A stretch of 64,000 bases of DNA from Burkholderiaceae bacterium (GTDB lineage Bacteria; Pseudomonadota; Gammaproteobacteria; Burkholderiales; Burkholderiaceae_C). The stretch lies in contig CP126124.1 in the NCBI GenBank assembly GCA_030123545.1, positions 2,728,001-2,792,000 on the forward strand, in the 5' to 3' direction. Made by a program: the position numbers and the translations under genes. Shown one piece after another: positions 25,339 through 35,192 of the stretch. Below the pieces are notes generated by a model. That model saw only the letters and a program-made list of their open reading frames with translations. It had not been told where the DNA came from and did no database searches. The stretch's first letter is position 1. Every line of letters begins with the position of its first letter.

Positions 25339-28300
25339 CTAGCGCGGCTTGCGCATCAAGACGAAAGCCGCAGGAATCACGAACAGCGACAGCAACGGCG
25401 CAGTCACCATCCCCCCTAGCATCGGCGCCGCAATACGGCTCATGACCTCCGAACCCGTGCCACTGCCCCAGACGATGGGCACCAGGCCTGCCAGGATGAC
25501 CGCTACTGTCATCGCCTTGGGTCGCACGCGCAGCACGGCGCCCTCCCGGATCGCCTCCAGCAGTTCTTCCTGCGTTGGCCGTCGGCCGCCGGGGCAACGC
25601 TCATCCAAAGCGTGCTTCAAATAGATGAGCATGACCACGCCGAACTCTGCTGCAACGCCCGCCAGGGCGATGAAGCCGACGCCCGTGGCGATGGAGAGGT
25701 TGTAGTTCATCAGGTACAGGAACCAGATGCCGCCCGTGAGGGCGAAGGGCAGGGTGGCCATGATCAGGCCGGCCTCGCCCACGCGCCCGAAGGTCAGGTA
25801 GAGCAGCACGAAGATGATCAGCAGGGTGGCGGGGACCACGACCTGCAGGCGTGCATTGGCACGCTCCATGTACTCGAACTGTCCCGAGTAGGCGATGCTC
25901 ACCCCCGGCTCCAGTCGGACCTGGCGGCCGATCGCGGCACGCAGCTCGTTGGCCACCGAGGCCAGATCGCGCCCGCGCACATCGACATACACCCAGCCTG
26001 AGGGACGGGCGTTCTCGCTCTTGAGCATGGGCGGTCCATCGGTGATGGCGATGCGCGCCACCGTGCCCAGCGTGATCTGCTGCCCCATGGGGGTGGAGAT
26101 CGGCAGCTCGGCAAGCCGCTGCGGCGAATCCCGCCATTCGCGTGGGTAGCGCAGATTGATGGGAAAGCGCGCCAGTCCCTCCACGGTCTCCGACACGTTT
26201 TCGCCGCCCACGGCACCGGCGACGACCGCCTGGACATCGGCCACGTTCAGCCCATAGCGCCCCGCCGCCACGCGATCGATCTGCACGTCCACATAGCGGC
26301 CGCCGGTGAGCCGCTCCGCCAGGGATGAGGTCACGCCCGGAATCCCCTTGGCGACGTGCTCCACTTCGGCCGCGATGCGGTCGATCACGTGCAGGTCGTT
26401 GCCCGTCACCTTGACCCCGATCGGACTCTTGATGCCGGTGGCCAGCATGTCGATGCGGTTGCGGATCGGCGGAATCCAGATGTTGGACAGGCCGGGAATC
26501 TTCACGGCACGGTCCAGTTCCTCGACGAGCTTCTCGGGCGTCATGCCGGCACGCCATTGTTCTCGGGGCTTGAGCTTGACCGTGGTCTCGAACATCTCCA
26601 GCGGCGCGGGATCGGTCGCGGTTTCCGCGCGCCCGGCCTTGCCGAACACGGTTTCCACCTCGGGCACGGTCTTGATCATGCGGTTGCTGATCTGCAGCAG
26701 CTCGGTGGCGCGCTGCGCCGACAGCCCCGGCAGGGCCGAGGGCATGTAGAGCAAGTCCCCTTCGTCCAGGCGGGGCAGAAATTCGCCGCCGAGCCGGGCC
26801 AGCGGCCAGGCCGTGGTCGCCAGCGCCAGCACCGCGATCAGCAGCGTGGCCTTGGGCCGGCGCAGCACCCATTCCAGGCCGGGCCGGTACACCGCGATCA
26901 GCATGCGGGTGATGGGGTTCTTCTGCTCATCCGGAATACGGCCGCGAATCCAGTAGCCCATAAGCACCGGGATCAGCGTCACGGACAGGCCCGCCGCCGC
27001 CGCCATGGCGTAGGTCTTGGTGAACGCCAGCGGCCCGAACAGGCGGCCCTCCTGGGCTTCGAGGGTAAACACGGGAATGAACGACAGCGTAATGATGAGC
27101 AGCGAGAAGAACAGCGCCGGGCCGACTTCCTGGGCGGCGTGCGTGATGACCTCCCAGCGCTCCTTGCCCTGCAGCCGCTTGTTCGGGTGCGCGTGCTGCC
27201 AAGCCTCCAGCTTCTTGTGCGCGTTCTCGATCATCACCACTGCCCCATCGACCATGGCGCCCACGGCGATGGCGATGCCGCCCAGCGACATGATGTTGGC
27301 GTTAATCCCCTGGTAGCGCATGACGAGGAAGGCCGTCATCACCCCCAGCGGCAGGGAAATGATGGCCACCAGTGCGGAACGCAGATGCCAGAGGAACAGC
27401 ACGCAGACCAGGGCCACGACCAGGAACTCCTCGCCCAGCTTGGTCGTGAGGTTGCGGATGGCGCGCTCGATCAGCGCGCTGCGATCGTAGGTGGTGACGA
27501 TCTCCACCCCCTGGGGCAGACTGGCCTGCAACTCGGCCAGCTTGGCCTTGACGGCGGCGATCGTCTCCTGGGCATTCTTGCCCGAGCGCAGGATGACCAC
27601 GCCGCCGGCGACCTCGCCCTCGCCATCGAGCTCGGCGATGCCGCGGCGCATCTCCGGCCCGACCTGCAGCGTGGCCACGTCGCCCAGGCGCACCGGCACG
27701 CCGCCGCGCGCCAACAGCGGCACCGCACGGAAATCGTCCAGGGTTTTCAGGTAACCACTGGCGCGCACCATGTACTCGGCGCCTGACAGCTCCAGTACGG
27801 AGCCGCCGGTTTCCTGGTTGGCGTTCACGAGCGCGTCGCGGACCTGCCCTTGGCTGAGTCCGTGCGAGGCCAGCTTGATCGGATCGAGCACGACCTGGTA
27901 TTGCCTGACCATGCCGCCCACCGACGCCACCTCCGCGACGTTGGGCAGGCTCTTGAGCTCGAATTTCAGGAACCAGTCCTGCAGCGCGCGCAGTTGCGCC
28001 AAATCATTCTTGCCCGTGCGATCGACGAGGGCGTACTGGAAGATCCAGCCCACCCCCGTGGCATCGGGGCCCAGGGCCGGCTTGGCCGTGGCCGGCAGGC
28101 GGCCCTGAACCTGGTTCAGGTACTCGAGCACCCGCGAGCGCGCCCAGTACAGGTCGGTGCCGTCCTCGAACAGCACATAGACGAACGAGTCCCCGAAGAA
28201 CGAGAAGCCGCGCACCGTCTTCGCCCCCGGCACCGACAGCATGGTGGTGGCCAATGGATAGGTCACCTGGTTCTCCACGATCTGCGGCGCCTGGCCGGGG

Positions 28301-28458
28301 TAGCTGGTGCGGATGATGACCTGCACGTCGGACAGGTCTGGCAGGGCATCCACGGGCGTGCTGCGCACGCCCCACACCCCCCAGGCCGTGAGCATGGCCG
28401 TGGCCAGCAGCACCAGAAAGCGGTTCGCCACCGACCAGCGGATCAGCCTGGCGATCAT
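25339..28458 (-). CDS. cusA: Copper/silver efflux RND transporter CusA
   Basis: 1039 residues from MIARLIRWSVANRF. Twelve membrane helices, RND pattern with VAAEFGVVMLIYL near the end and the heavy-metal (HME) family start RFLVLLATAMLTAWGVW. Pumps Cu(I)/Ag(I) from the periplasm and cytoplasmic face through CusC with CusB. The frame reads on to 29886 through another frame of cusB, which is rejected. Overlaps cusB by four bases. Copper or silver (SilA) cannot be separated by sequence alone. Confidence 0.93.
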   Translation of the reverse strand: MIARLIRWSVANRFLVLLATAMLTAWGVWGVRSTPVDALPDLSDVQVIIRTSYPGQAPQIVENQVTYPLATTMLSVPGAKTVRGFSFFGDSFVYVLFEDGTDLYWARSRVLEYLNQVQGRLPATAKPALGPDATGVGWIFQYALVDRTGKNDLAQLRALQDWFLKFELKSLPNVAEVASVGGMVRQYQVVLDPIKLASHGLSQGQVRDALVNANQETGGSVLELSGAEYMVRASGYLKTLDDFRAVPLLARGGVPVRLGDVATLQVGPEMRRGIAELDGEGEVAGGVVILRSGKNAQETIAAVKAKLAELQASLPQGVEIVTTYDRSALIERAIRNLTTKLGEEFLVVALVCVLFLWHLRSALVAIISLPLGVMTAFLVMRYQGINANIMSLGGIAIAVGAMVDGAVVMIENAHKKLEAWQHAHPNKRLQGKERWEVITHAAQEVGPALFFSLLIITLSFIPVFTLEAQEGRLFGPLAFTKTYAMAAAAGLSVTLIPVLMGYWIRGRIPDEQKNPITRMLIAVYRPGLEWVLRRPKATLLIAVLALATTAWPLARLGGEFLPRLDEGDLLYMPSALPGLSAQRATELLQISNRMIKTVPEVETVFGKAGRAETATDPAPLEMFETTVKLKPREQWRAGMTPEKLVEELDRAVKIPGLSNIWIPPIRNRIDMLATGIKSPIGVKVTGNDLHVIDRIAAEVEHVAKGIPGVTSSLAERLTGGRYVDVQIDRVAAGRYGLNVADVQAVVAGAVGGENVSETVEGLARFPINLRYPREWRDSPQRLAELPISTPMGQQITLGTVARIAITDGPPMLKSENARPSGWVYVDVRGRDLASVANELRAAIGRQVRLEPGVSIAYSGQFEYMERANARLQVVVPATLLIIFVLLYLTFGRVGEAGLIMATLPFALTGGIWFLYLMNYNLSIATGVGFIALAGVAAEFGVVMLIYLKHALDERCPGGRRPTQEELLEAIREGAVLRVRPKAMTVAVILAGLVPIVWGSGTGSEVMSRIAAPMLGGMVTAPLLSLFVIPAAFVLMRKPR

Positions 28459-29966
28459 GGCTTGGCCCTTTCGATGGCGGTGATCACGTAGTCCTCGCCC
28501 TGTCTGGAGAAGGTGAAGCGCACCTGCTGCCTGGGTGCCAGGCCCGCGGCGAGGCGGGGGTCGGCCAGCTTGAAGCCCATGGTCATGGCCGGCCACTTGA
28601 GGGCCGGCACGGCGTCGTGGGCCAGCGTCAGCTCGGTGGCTGAAACCTCCTCGACCACGCCGCGCACCGTGAAGGCCTTGGCCGCGGCGGCCGAGGGCGC
28701 GGAGGCGCCATGCTCGCCGTGCCCCTGTACTGGTGTGGAAGCACCGGCCTGTGCGGGCAGCACGCCGCGCAGGCTGGCCTCCGAATCGATCAGGAACTGC
28801 GCCGAGGCCACGACCTGCTGCCCGGCCTCCAGCCCGCTTTGCACCACGAGCTGGTCGCCGATCTCCGCGCCCAGCTGCACGTCCACGGGGTGGAACTTGC
28901 CCGGGCCATCGACCACATAGGCCAGGGCGCGCCTGCCGGTGCGGATGATGGCCTCGCTGGGAACCAGCAGCGCAGGCTGCTCGCGGCCCTTGAGCGTGAT
29001 CTGGCCGGACATGCCGGCCTTCAGGCGCTGGCCGGGATTGGCCAGCTCCAGTCGCACACGCACCGTGCGGGTGTCGCTGTTGGCCTGCGGCAGGATGCTG
29101 ACAACGCGCGCCTTCAGCACTTCGCCGGGAAACGCCGCCAGGCGTACCTGGGCGTCTTGTCCCAGTTGCAGCGGGCCGCTTTGCGCCTCGGGCACGGCGG
29201 CCTCGATCCAGACGGTGGCCAGGCCATTCACGCGCGCCAGGCTTGCGCCAGCGGAAACGGTCATGCCCTGGCGCACCATGAGCTCGGCCACCAGGCCGCC
29301 GTGGGGCGTGGTCACGGTGTAGATGCCCCTGGGCTCGCCCGTGCGCTCCACCTGGGCCACCAGGGCCTGCGGCATGCCCAGCAGCAGCAGCCTTTGCCGG
29401 GCGGCTGTCGTCAGCGATTCGTCCTTGAGCGCACGCACCGCCAGGAATTCGCGCTGCGCCGCCACCCATTCGGGTAGCAACAGGTCTGCCAGCGGCGCGC
29501 CGGCAGCGATCACGTCGCCCGGCGCGCGCGCATAGACCCGCTCCACGAATCCCGCGGAGCGCGCCTGCACGATGCTGACATCGCGGTCGTTGAGCAGGAC
29601 GGTACCCACGACATCCACGTCGGCGCCGATGGCGCGCTGCACCACCTCGGCAGTGCGCAGGCCCAGTGACTGCACGGTCTGGGCCGAAACGCTGACGCCA
29701 CCGTCCTGGCTGTCTTCGTCGGCATACTTGGGCACCAGGTCCATGTCCATGAAGGGGGACTTGCCGGGCTTGTTGAACTTCTGCGTCGGCGACATCGGGT
29801 CGTACCAGTACAGCACCTTGCGCTCGGCCGCCGCGCCTGTATGGGGTGCCGCGCCATCCACGGCGTGCGTGCTGCCGGCGCGCCATTGAGACAGGCCCCA
29901 GCCCGCGGCAACGCCCAGGCCGATCAGCGTCAGGCCGGCAAGGAATTTCTTCAAAGAGGTATGCAT
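28455..29966 (-). CDS. cusB: Efflux periplasmic adaptor CusB with fused CusF-like domain
   Basis: 503 residues. N-terminal membrane anchor (FLAGLTLIGLGVAAGWGL), a heavy-metal-binding LYWYDPMSP..DMDLVPKYAD motif, the adaptor hairpin/barrel core and, after a linker at about 410-430, a C-terminal CusF-like domain (VRGVVEEVSATELTLAHDA; WPAMTMGF is the metal motif). Fused CusF domains occur in CusB/SilB relatives. It connects CusA to CusC and may load metal itself. Start supported by spacing 14 bases after cusC. Confidence 0.92.
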   Translation of the reverse strand: MHTSLKKFLAGLTLIGLGVAAGWGLSQWRAGSTHAVDGAAPHTGAAAERKVLYWYDPMSPTQKFNKPGKSPFMDMDLVPKYADEDSQDGGVSVSAQTVQSLGLRTAEVVQRAIGADVDVVGTVLLNDRDVSIVQARSAGFVERVYARAPGDVIAAGAPLADLLLPEWVAAQREFLAVRALKDESLTTAARQRLLLLGMPQALVAQVERTGEPRGIYTVTTPHGGLVAELMVRQGMTVSAGASLARVNGLATVWIEAAVPEAQSGPLQLGQDAQVRLAAFPGEVLKARVVSILPQANSDTRTVRVRLELANPGQRLKAGMSGQITLKGREQPALLVPSEAIIRTGRRALAYVVDGPGKFHPVDVQLGAEIGDQLVVQSGLEAGQQVVASAQFLIDSEASLRGVLPAQAGASTPVQGHGEHGASAPSAAAAKAFTVRGVVEEVSATELTLAHDAVPALKWPAMTMGFKLADPRLAAGLAPRQQVRFTFSRQGEDYVITAIERAKP

Positions 29967-29980
29967 GGTGTTGGTCTCCG

Positions 29981-31210
29981 CTAATCGGCGATCAGGCTGT
30001 TCAGGCGGGTGGTCACGCCATCGCGCTGGGCTTGCAGGTCGATCAGGCGCAGGCGTGCCTCCAGCACCTGGGCACGCGCGCCGAGCACGGCGCTCAGGTC
30101 GCCCTTGGCGGCGCGGTAGTTGCTCAGCGCAAGCTCCGCACGGCCCTGCGCCAGTTGCAGCCCGGTGGACTTGAGGCGTTCGATCTGGCTGTCCAGGGCC
30201 TGCAGTTCGGCCGCACTGTCGTCGAGCTCCTGCAGGTGCCTGCGCGCCACGTCTTCCTGTTCGGCCTCCAGGCGCTCCAGCTCACGCTGCTTGGCCTGGA
30301 TCATCGGGTTCTGGCGTCGCTCCTTTTGCCAGGGCAGATCGAAGGTCACCTGGAACGACACCATGTCGCCCCAGCGCCGGTCACGTCGGCTGTAGGCGAT
30401 TTCCCAGGACCAGTCGCCGCGCGACTCCGACTGCGCCTCGTGGGACTCCGCCCGGGCCATGCCTTGCATCGCGGGGTACAGCGCAAGCTCGGCGTGGCTC
30501 GAAAGCTCGGTGCGCAGCTGGGCTACGGGACGGACGAGCGGGCCGGTATCGCCCTGCAGCGCCTCGTCGGCGCGCGGGCCGACCCAGCGGCGCAGCATGG
30601 CTCGCGCCTTGGCGCGGTCGCGCCGCAGGTCGTCGCGCCGGTCCGACAGCGCCAGCGCCTCCTGCTGCGCGGCCAGCAGGTCGCCCGCCTGGGCCGATCC
30701 GCCCGCCACCCGCGCGGGCAGGCTGTCCTGCAGGCGCTGGTTCTCCGCCAGCAGTTCGGCGAGCAATTGATCGCGCCGCTCCACGGCCTGCGCAGCAATC
30801 CAGGCCAGGCCGAGTTCCTGGCGTATCTGCAGGCGCTGCAGAACCAGCGCCGCGCGCTCGCGCTCCACGCGCGCCTGGGCGCTGGCCACCTTGGCGTCGC
30901 GCTTGGCCTGGTTCGGAACTTCCTGCATGAGGGCCAGGCGCTGCATGGTCATGGGCTCGCGCGTCAGGCTCCAGCGGTCCATGCCGCTGATGGGGAAGTT
31001 TTCCATGCCGACGGAGAGCTTGGGATCCGGCAGCGTGCCGGCGGCCTTCTGCGCGGACTCGACCGCGTCGATCTGCAAGCGCTGCGCGGCAACGCGCGGG
31101 CTTTGCTGTTCAGCGATTTCCCGCGCTTCGGCAAAGTTGAGCGCGTAGGCCCCGCTGGAGGCGAACACGCCGCCAGCCAGGGCGATACTCAAGATGCTCA
31201 GTCGATGCAT
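29981..31210 (-). CDS. cusC: Outer membrane efflux protein CusC (TolC family)
   Basis: 409 residues from MHRLSILSIALAGGVF, giving a good signal peptide ending near SSGAYA; a start at 31330 would add 40 unlikely residues. Body is the TolC/OEP helical repeat (RLQIDAVESAQKAAGTLPDPK; LERLEAEQEDVARRHLQELD). Channel through the outer membrane for the CusBA pump. First gene of the cusCBA operon; 162 bases of non-coding DNA lie upstream. Confidence 0.9.
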   Translation of the reverse strand: MHRLSILSIALAGGVFASSGAYALNFAEAREIAEQQSPRVAAQRLQIDAVESAQKAAGTLPDPKLSVGMENFPISGMDRWSLTREPMTMQRLALMQEVPNQAKRDAKVASAQARVERERAALVLQRLQIRQELGLAWIAAQAVERRDQLLAELLAENQRLQDSLPARVAGGSAQAGDLLAAQQEALALSDRRDDLRRDRAKARAMLRRWVGPRADEALQGDTGPLVRPVAQLRTELSSHAELALYPAMQGMARAESHEAQSESRGDWSWEIAYSRRDRRWGDMVSFQVTFDLPWQKERRQNPMIQAKQRELERLEAEQEDVARRHLQELDDSAAELQALDSQIERLKSTGLQLAQGRAELALSNYRAAKGDLSAVLGARAQVLEARLRLIDLQAQRDGVTTRLNSLIAD

Positions 31211-31372
31211 CCACGTGCGGCACGAGATCGCACGCATTACGCCACGGCCAGGCGCGGGGCAACGCTCGCCGTGAGCGCCGGAGGAAGAAGCAAGCATGAT
31301 GGTCCTCGAAATTGATAGCCACGAAGTCACGTGTTCTGCCGTGCCAATGCACGGCGGGCACGACTTGGTGTG

Positions 31373-31831
31373 TCAATTGCGCAGGACTTGGAACGTGAGA
31401 TACAGGGGGAGAGAGCCCGTTCGGTGGTCGAGCCACGCTGGGTCAGACCTGGCGCCGGTTGATGACTGCGGGTCGGGCACCACTGGAAGCAGGTAGGCAA
31501 TCCAGATCGCATGCGCCGCCGCAGTAGATAAACCATCAAGTCCTTGCGGAGACGGCGCGGGCTTGCCGTCATCGCTGCAATGGGCACGGCACAACTGCGG
31601 AGACTCGTCGTCCATCGTCCCGGGCATGGCATGGCAATCCGGCATGTCAGACATGCCGGTGGCTTCTTCCATGGCCATGCCCGCCATCTGCATCGATGTC
31701 GCGTGCGTATCCGCATCCAGCTTCGGACAGGCATACATCGCCAGCGCCATCTGCGAGAACAGCAAGGTCACGATGAGGCCGCCGACGATCCGGCGGCCCC
31801 ATTGCGTGACGATGCGTCGGATGGAAACCAT
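31373..31831 (-). CDS. Hypothetical exported protein of the copper cluster
   Basis: 152 residues from MVSIRRIVTQWGRR, with a signal or membrane segment (IVGGLIVTLLFSQMALAMY) and a Met/His/Asp-rich body (MQMAGMAMEEATGMSDMPDCHAMPG region) ending in a second hydrophobic helix (AIWIAYLLPVV). The methionine pattern suits Cu(I) binding. Not a recognised family by eye; could be a CopL-like small copper protein. It lies between the efflux operon and the P-type ATPase gene. Confidence 0.6.
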   Translation of the reverse strand: MVSIRRIVTQWGRRIVGGLIVTLLFSQMALAMYACPKLDADTHATSMQMAGMAMEEATGMSDMPDCHAMPGTMDDESPQLCRAHCSDDGKPAPSPQGLDGLSTAAAHAIWIAYLLPVVPDPQSSTGARSDPAWLDHRTGSLPLYLTFQVLRN

Positions 31832-31952
31832 GGTGGGATGCTCGCTGTGCGGGACGTGTGACAACTTGCTGCGGATCAGGGAGCCGTCCCGGGAAAGAAG
31901 CACCTTCGTGGCTCATCTACCCGCAGGCGGCCCAGTCATCGCGCATGCGAGG

Positions 31953-32213
31953 TCATCGAGGCCCTGGATTCATTTCACCGGAATCCAACTTGTCGGCGCG
32001 TCTCGATCTCGGCCAGTCCGAGAACGCAAGCACGTACAGCGCGATCAGGTTGACCATGGGCACGATCATCAGTAGGCCGAGCCAGCCGGAAAAGCCCGCC
32101 TTGGCAAAAATCTTCCAGAACGGCAGCACGATCACCACCGCGCCCAGCAACATCGTCAGCCAGTGGGCGCCAAACCACCACGCCATATCGTTCATATACA
32201 TTCCGTTCATCAT
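31953..32213 (-). CDS. Small membrane protein downstream of the copper ATPase
   Basis: 86 residues: a Met-rich start (MMNGMYMNDMAWWFG), two membrane helices (WLTMLLGAVVIVLPFWKIF; WLGLLMIVPMVNLIALYV) and a basic tail (RSRRAD). Small membrane proteins of this sort are common next to copper/silver P-type ATPase genes. Probably co-transcribed with the ATPase gene 35 bases upstream. Function unknown. Confidence 0.7.
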   Translation of the reverse strand: MMNGMYMNDMAWWFGAHWLTMLLGAVVIVLPFWKIFAKAGFSGWLGLLMIVPMVNLIALYVLAFSDWPRSRRADKLDSGEMNPGPR

Positions 32214-32248
32214 GATCGGTAACCTCTCGTTGATTGTCTCGATGCGGG

Positions 32249-34585
32249 TTAGCCTCGTGCGCGCCGCAGCCGTAGTGCGTTGAAGATGACCGACGCCGAG
32301 CTCAGGCTCATGGCCAACGCCGCGATCATGGGCGACAGCAACCAGCCCGTGATGGGATAGAGCACGCCGGCGGCGATGGGCACGCCGATACCGTTGTAGA
32401 CGAAGGCGAACAGCAGGTTCTGCCGCATGTTGCGCACCGTATCGAGGGATATCTGGCGTGCCGCCGCGATGCCGCGCAGATCGCCCTTGACCAGGGTGAC
32501 CTGGCCGCTGTTCATCGCCACGTCGGTGCCCGTTCCCATGGCCACGCCCACGTCGGCCTTGGCCAATGCCGGCGCATCGTTGATGCCGTCGCCGGCCATC
32601 GCGACCACATGGCCCTCGCGCTGAAATTTTTCGACCAGTGCCAGCTTGTCGGCGGGCTTCACCTCGCCATGCACCTCGTCGATGCCCAGCCTGGCGCCCA
32701 CGGCGCGGGCGGTGGTGAGGCCATCGCCCGTGGCCATGACGATGCGCAGGCCGCCGGCGTGCAGAGTGTGGATGGCCTCGGGCGTACTGGGCTTGACGGG
32801 GTCGGTCACGGCCAGCAGGCCGGCCAGCTGGCCATCGACGGCCAGGTGCATGACGCTGGCGCCTTCGCCGCGCAGGCGCTCAGCATCGGTTTTCAGGGCG
32901 TCCACGTCGATGCCTTCCTGCTCCATGAGCGTGGTGTTGCCCAGCGCCAAGCGCCGGTCCTCCACAACGCCGCGCACGCCGATGCCGCTGCCCGACTCGA
33001 AGTCGACCGGCTTGGCCAGCGCCAGGCCCTGCTCGCGCGCTGCGCCGACGATGGTATCGGCCAGCGGATGCTCGCTGCCCTGGTCCAGGCTGGCCGCGAG
33101 AAGCAGCACCTCGTCGGGCGTGAAACCCACGGCGGCGACGGCCGTGTCGAAGGCCGGCCTGCCCTCGGTCAGCGTGCCGGTCTTGTCCACGATCAGGGTG
33201 TCCACCTCGCGCATCTTCTCGATCGCGCCCGCATCGCGGAACAGCACGCCCTGCGTGGCCGCGCGGCCCGTGGCCACCATCACCGACATGGGCGTGGCCA
33301 GCCCCAGCGCGCAGGGGCAGGCGATGATCAGCACGGCCACGGCGTTGATCAGGCCGAACACCCAACTGGGCTCGGGGCCGAACAGGCCCCAGACGAAGAA
33401 TGTGGCGATGGCGATCGCCACGACCACCATGACGAACTTGCCCGCCACCTTGTCGGCCATGCGCTGCATGGGCGCCTTGGAGCGCTGCGCATTGGCCACC
33501 ATCTGCACGATCTGCGACAGCACGGTGGCCGCGCCGACCTTGTCGGCGCGCATGACCAGCGCGCCGCTGCTGTTGAGCGTGGCGCCGATCAGCTTGTCGC
33601 CCGCGCGCTTGGTCACGGGAATGGGTTCTCCGGTCAGCATGGATTCATCGACCGCGCTGCGGCCCTCGGTCACCACGCCATCGACGGGCACCTTCTCGCC
33701 GGGGCGCACGCGCAGCAAATCGCCGACATGCACGTGGGCGAGCGGCACGTCCTCCTCGCTGCCGTCGGCGTTGATGCGCCGGGCCGTCTTGGGTGCCAGG
33801 CCCAGCAGGGACTTGATGGCCGCCGAGGTCTGCGAACGCGCCTTCAGCTCCAGGATCTGGCCCAGCAGGGTCAGGGAGATGATGACCACGGCCGCCTCGA
33901 AGTACACGGCCACGCGGCCCATGGCCACGAACGAGGCCGGGAACGCGCCCGGCGCCACGGTCGCGACGACGCTGTAGACAAAGGCCGCCCCCGTGCCCAG
34001 CCCGATCAGCGTCCACATGTTCGGGTTGCGCTTCATGATGGACTGCCAGCCGCGCACGAAGAAGGGCCAGCCGGCCCACAGCACTACGGGCAACGACAGC
34101 ACCAGCTCGACCCAGCTCTGGGTCGCCATGGCGAACCAGCCCAGGCGATGGCCAAACATGGCCAGCACCGTGACGATTAGCGTAAGCGGCAGCGTCCACC
34201 AGAAGCGACGCTGAAAATCAATCAACTCGCTGTTGTCCTCCTCGTCCAGGGGGATCAGGGGCTCCAGCGTCATGCCGCACTTGGGACAATTGCCTGGATG
34301 GTCCTGCCGTATCTCGGGGTGCATGGGGCAGGTGTAGACGGTGCCCGCCGGAACCTCCTGGAGCGGCGCAGCCGCAGCCATCGGCGCCTGTGCGCCCACG
34401 GTATGGTCGTGGTGATGATGATGGCCGGAAGCCGCCCGCCCCTCTGGAACCAGGTTCATGTGGCATTTGGGGCAGTTGCCTGGACGATCCTGCCGCACCT
34501 CAGGGTGCATAGGGCAGGTGTAGATGGTGCTCGCCCGGGCCTGTTCGCCCGCAGCACGGCCGTGGTGATACAGATGATCGTTCAT
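32249..34585 (-). CDS. copA: Cu(I)/Ag(I) P1B-type ATPase
   Basis: 778 residues. N-terminus has two copies of the heavy-metal-binding unit TCPMHPE..GNCPKC.M (about 21-47 and 84-110) with a run of histidines between them, instead of the usual HMA domains. Then CPCALG (near 421), DKTGTLTEG (near 466) and GDGINDAPALAKADVGVAMG. The CPC and the C-terminal pattern indicate Cu(I)/Ag(I) export from the cytoplasm; SilP is an alternative name. A CueR-like promoter lies upstream. Confidence 0.94.
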   Translation of the reverse strand: MNDHLYHHGRAAGEQARASTIYTCPMHPEVRQDRPGNCPKCHMNLVPEGRAASGHHHHHDHTVGAQAPMAAAAPLQEVPAGTVYTCPMHPEIRQDHPGNCPKCGMTLEPLIPLDEEDNSELIDFQRRFWWTLPLTLIVTVLAMFGHRLGWFAMATQSWVELVLSLPVVLWAGWPFFVRGWQSIMKRNPNMWTLIGLGTGAAFVYSVVATVAPGAFPASFVAMGRVAVYFEAAVVIISLTLLGQILELKARSQTSAAIKSLLGLAPKTARRINADGSEEDVPLAHVHVGDLLRVRPGEKVPVDGVVTEGRSAVDESMLTGEPIPVTKRAGDKLIGATLNSSGALVMRADKVGAATVLSQIVQMVANAQRSKAPMQRMADKVAGKFVMVVVAIAIATFFVWGLFGPEPSWVFGLINAVAVLIIACPCALGLATPMSVMVATGRAATQGVLFRDAGAIEKMREVDTLIVDKTGTLTEGRPAFDTAVAAVGFTPDEVLLLAASLDQGSEHPLADTIVGAAREQGLALAKPVDFESGSGIGVRGVVEDRRLALGNTTLMEQEGIDVDALKTDAERLRGEGASVMHLAVDGQLAGLLAVTDPVKPSTPEAIHTLHAGGLRIVMATGDGLTTARAVGARLGIDEVHGEVKPADKLALVEKFQREGHVVAMAGDGINDAPALAKADVGVAMGTGTDVAMNSGQVTLVKGDLRGIAAARQISLDTVRNMRQNLLFAFVYNGIGVPIAAGVLYPITGWLLSPMIAALAMSLSSASVIFNALRLRRARG

Positions 34586-34611
34586 GCCTATGCCTTAGTA
34601 GAGTGGACTCG

Positions 34612-34642
34612 ATTCTTGACCTTGCCATCGTGGAAAGGTCAA
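34612..34642 (-). promoter_or_regulatory. CueR-type promoter before the copper ATPase
   Basis: Reading leftward: -35 TTGACC (34642-34637), 19-base spacer, -10 AAGAAT (34617-34612). Between them lies the dyad GACCTT..CC..GG..AAGGTC (34618-34640). This is the layout of E. coli copA and other CueR targets, 27 bases before the ATPase start codon. No CueR gene is in the window. Confidence 0.8.
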
Positions 34643-34688
34643 GCACCGCTCCTGGTGGATACCTCCGATCCACCCCACGTCCGGATGG

Positions 34689-35192
34689 TTATCGGGACAA
34701 GGACTTGCGGTACTGGACATTGATTTCGTCGTGGCGGCGCCGTATCTCGGGCGGCCATTGCGTCTTGATCCACGACAACACGGCCACGATCTCGTCGTCG
34801 CTCAACACGCCATCGTAGATGGGCATGGCCGTGCGGTAGTCGGGCTGATTGATCAGCCGGGCCAGACCCTGCTTGGTGATGGCGAACAGCTGCTCGTCCG
34901 GGTGGTGCCAGGTGTGCCCGCTGGGATCGTGCGGTGGGGCCGGCAGCAGGCCATCGAGCCCGCGATCGCGCCAACTGGGCTGGCCCTCGCCCTCGGCGCC
35001 ATGGCAGGCAGCACATTGTTGGGCATAGATGCGGGCCCCGACACGCAGCAACTGGGGGTCATCAGGACGCAGGCTGTGCAGCGGCGCCGCCGCTTGCCGG
35101 TTGTTGTCGAGCAGGGAAAAGTAACCTGCCCCTGCGACCAGCAGCAGGGCCAACAATCCTGCGGCCCCCAAGACCAGCGGTTTCAATGCCAT
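34689..35192 (-). CDS. c-type cytochrome of the copper operon
   Basis: 167 residues. One N-terminal anchor or signal helix (LVLGAAGLLALLLVAGAGYF), then a class I cytochrome c domain with the haem motif CAACH at 60-64 and a probable axial methionine in TAMPIYDG. Monohaem cytochromes are frequent in Cop/Cus islands of betaproteobacteria; a role as electron acceptor for copper oxidation is inferred. Last gene of the leftward operon that begins at the multicopper oxidase. Confidence 0.88.
   Translation of the reverse strand: MALKPLVLGAAGLLALLLVAGAGYFSLLDNNRQAAAPLHSLRPDDPQLLRVGARIYAQQCAACHGAEGEGQPSWRDRGLDGLLPAPPHDPSGHTWHHPDEQLFAITKQGLARLINQPDYRTAMPIYDGVLSDDEIVAVLSWIKTQWPPEIRRRHDEINVQYRKSLSR

Noticed and set aside
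28459..29886. Upstream extension of CusA to give about 1515 residues
   Set aside because: It is an out-of-frame reading of cusB, Gly/Arg/Ala-rich, and CusA has its usual start at 28458.
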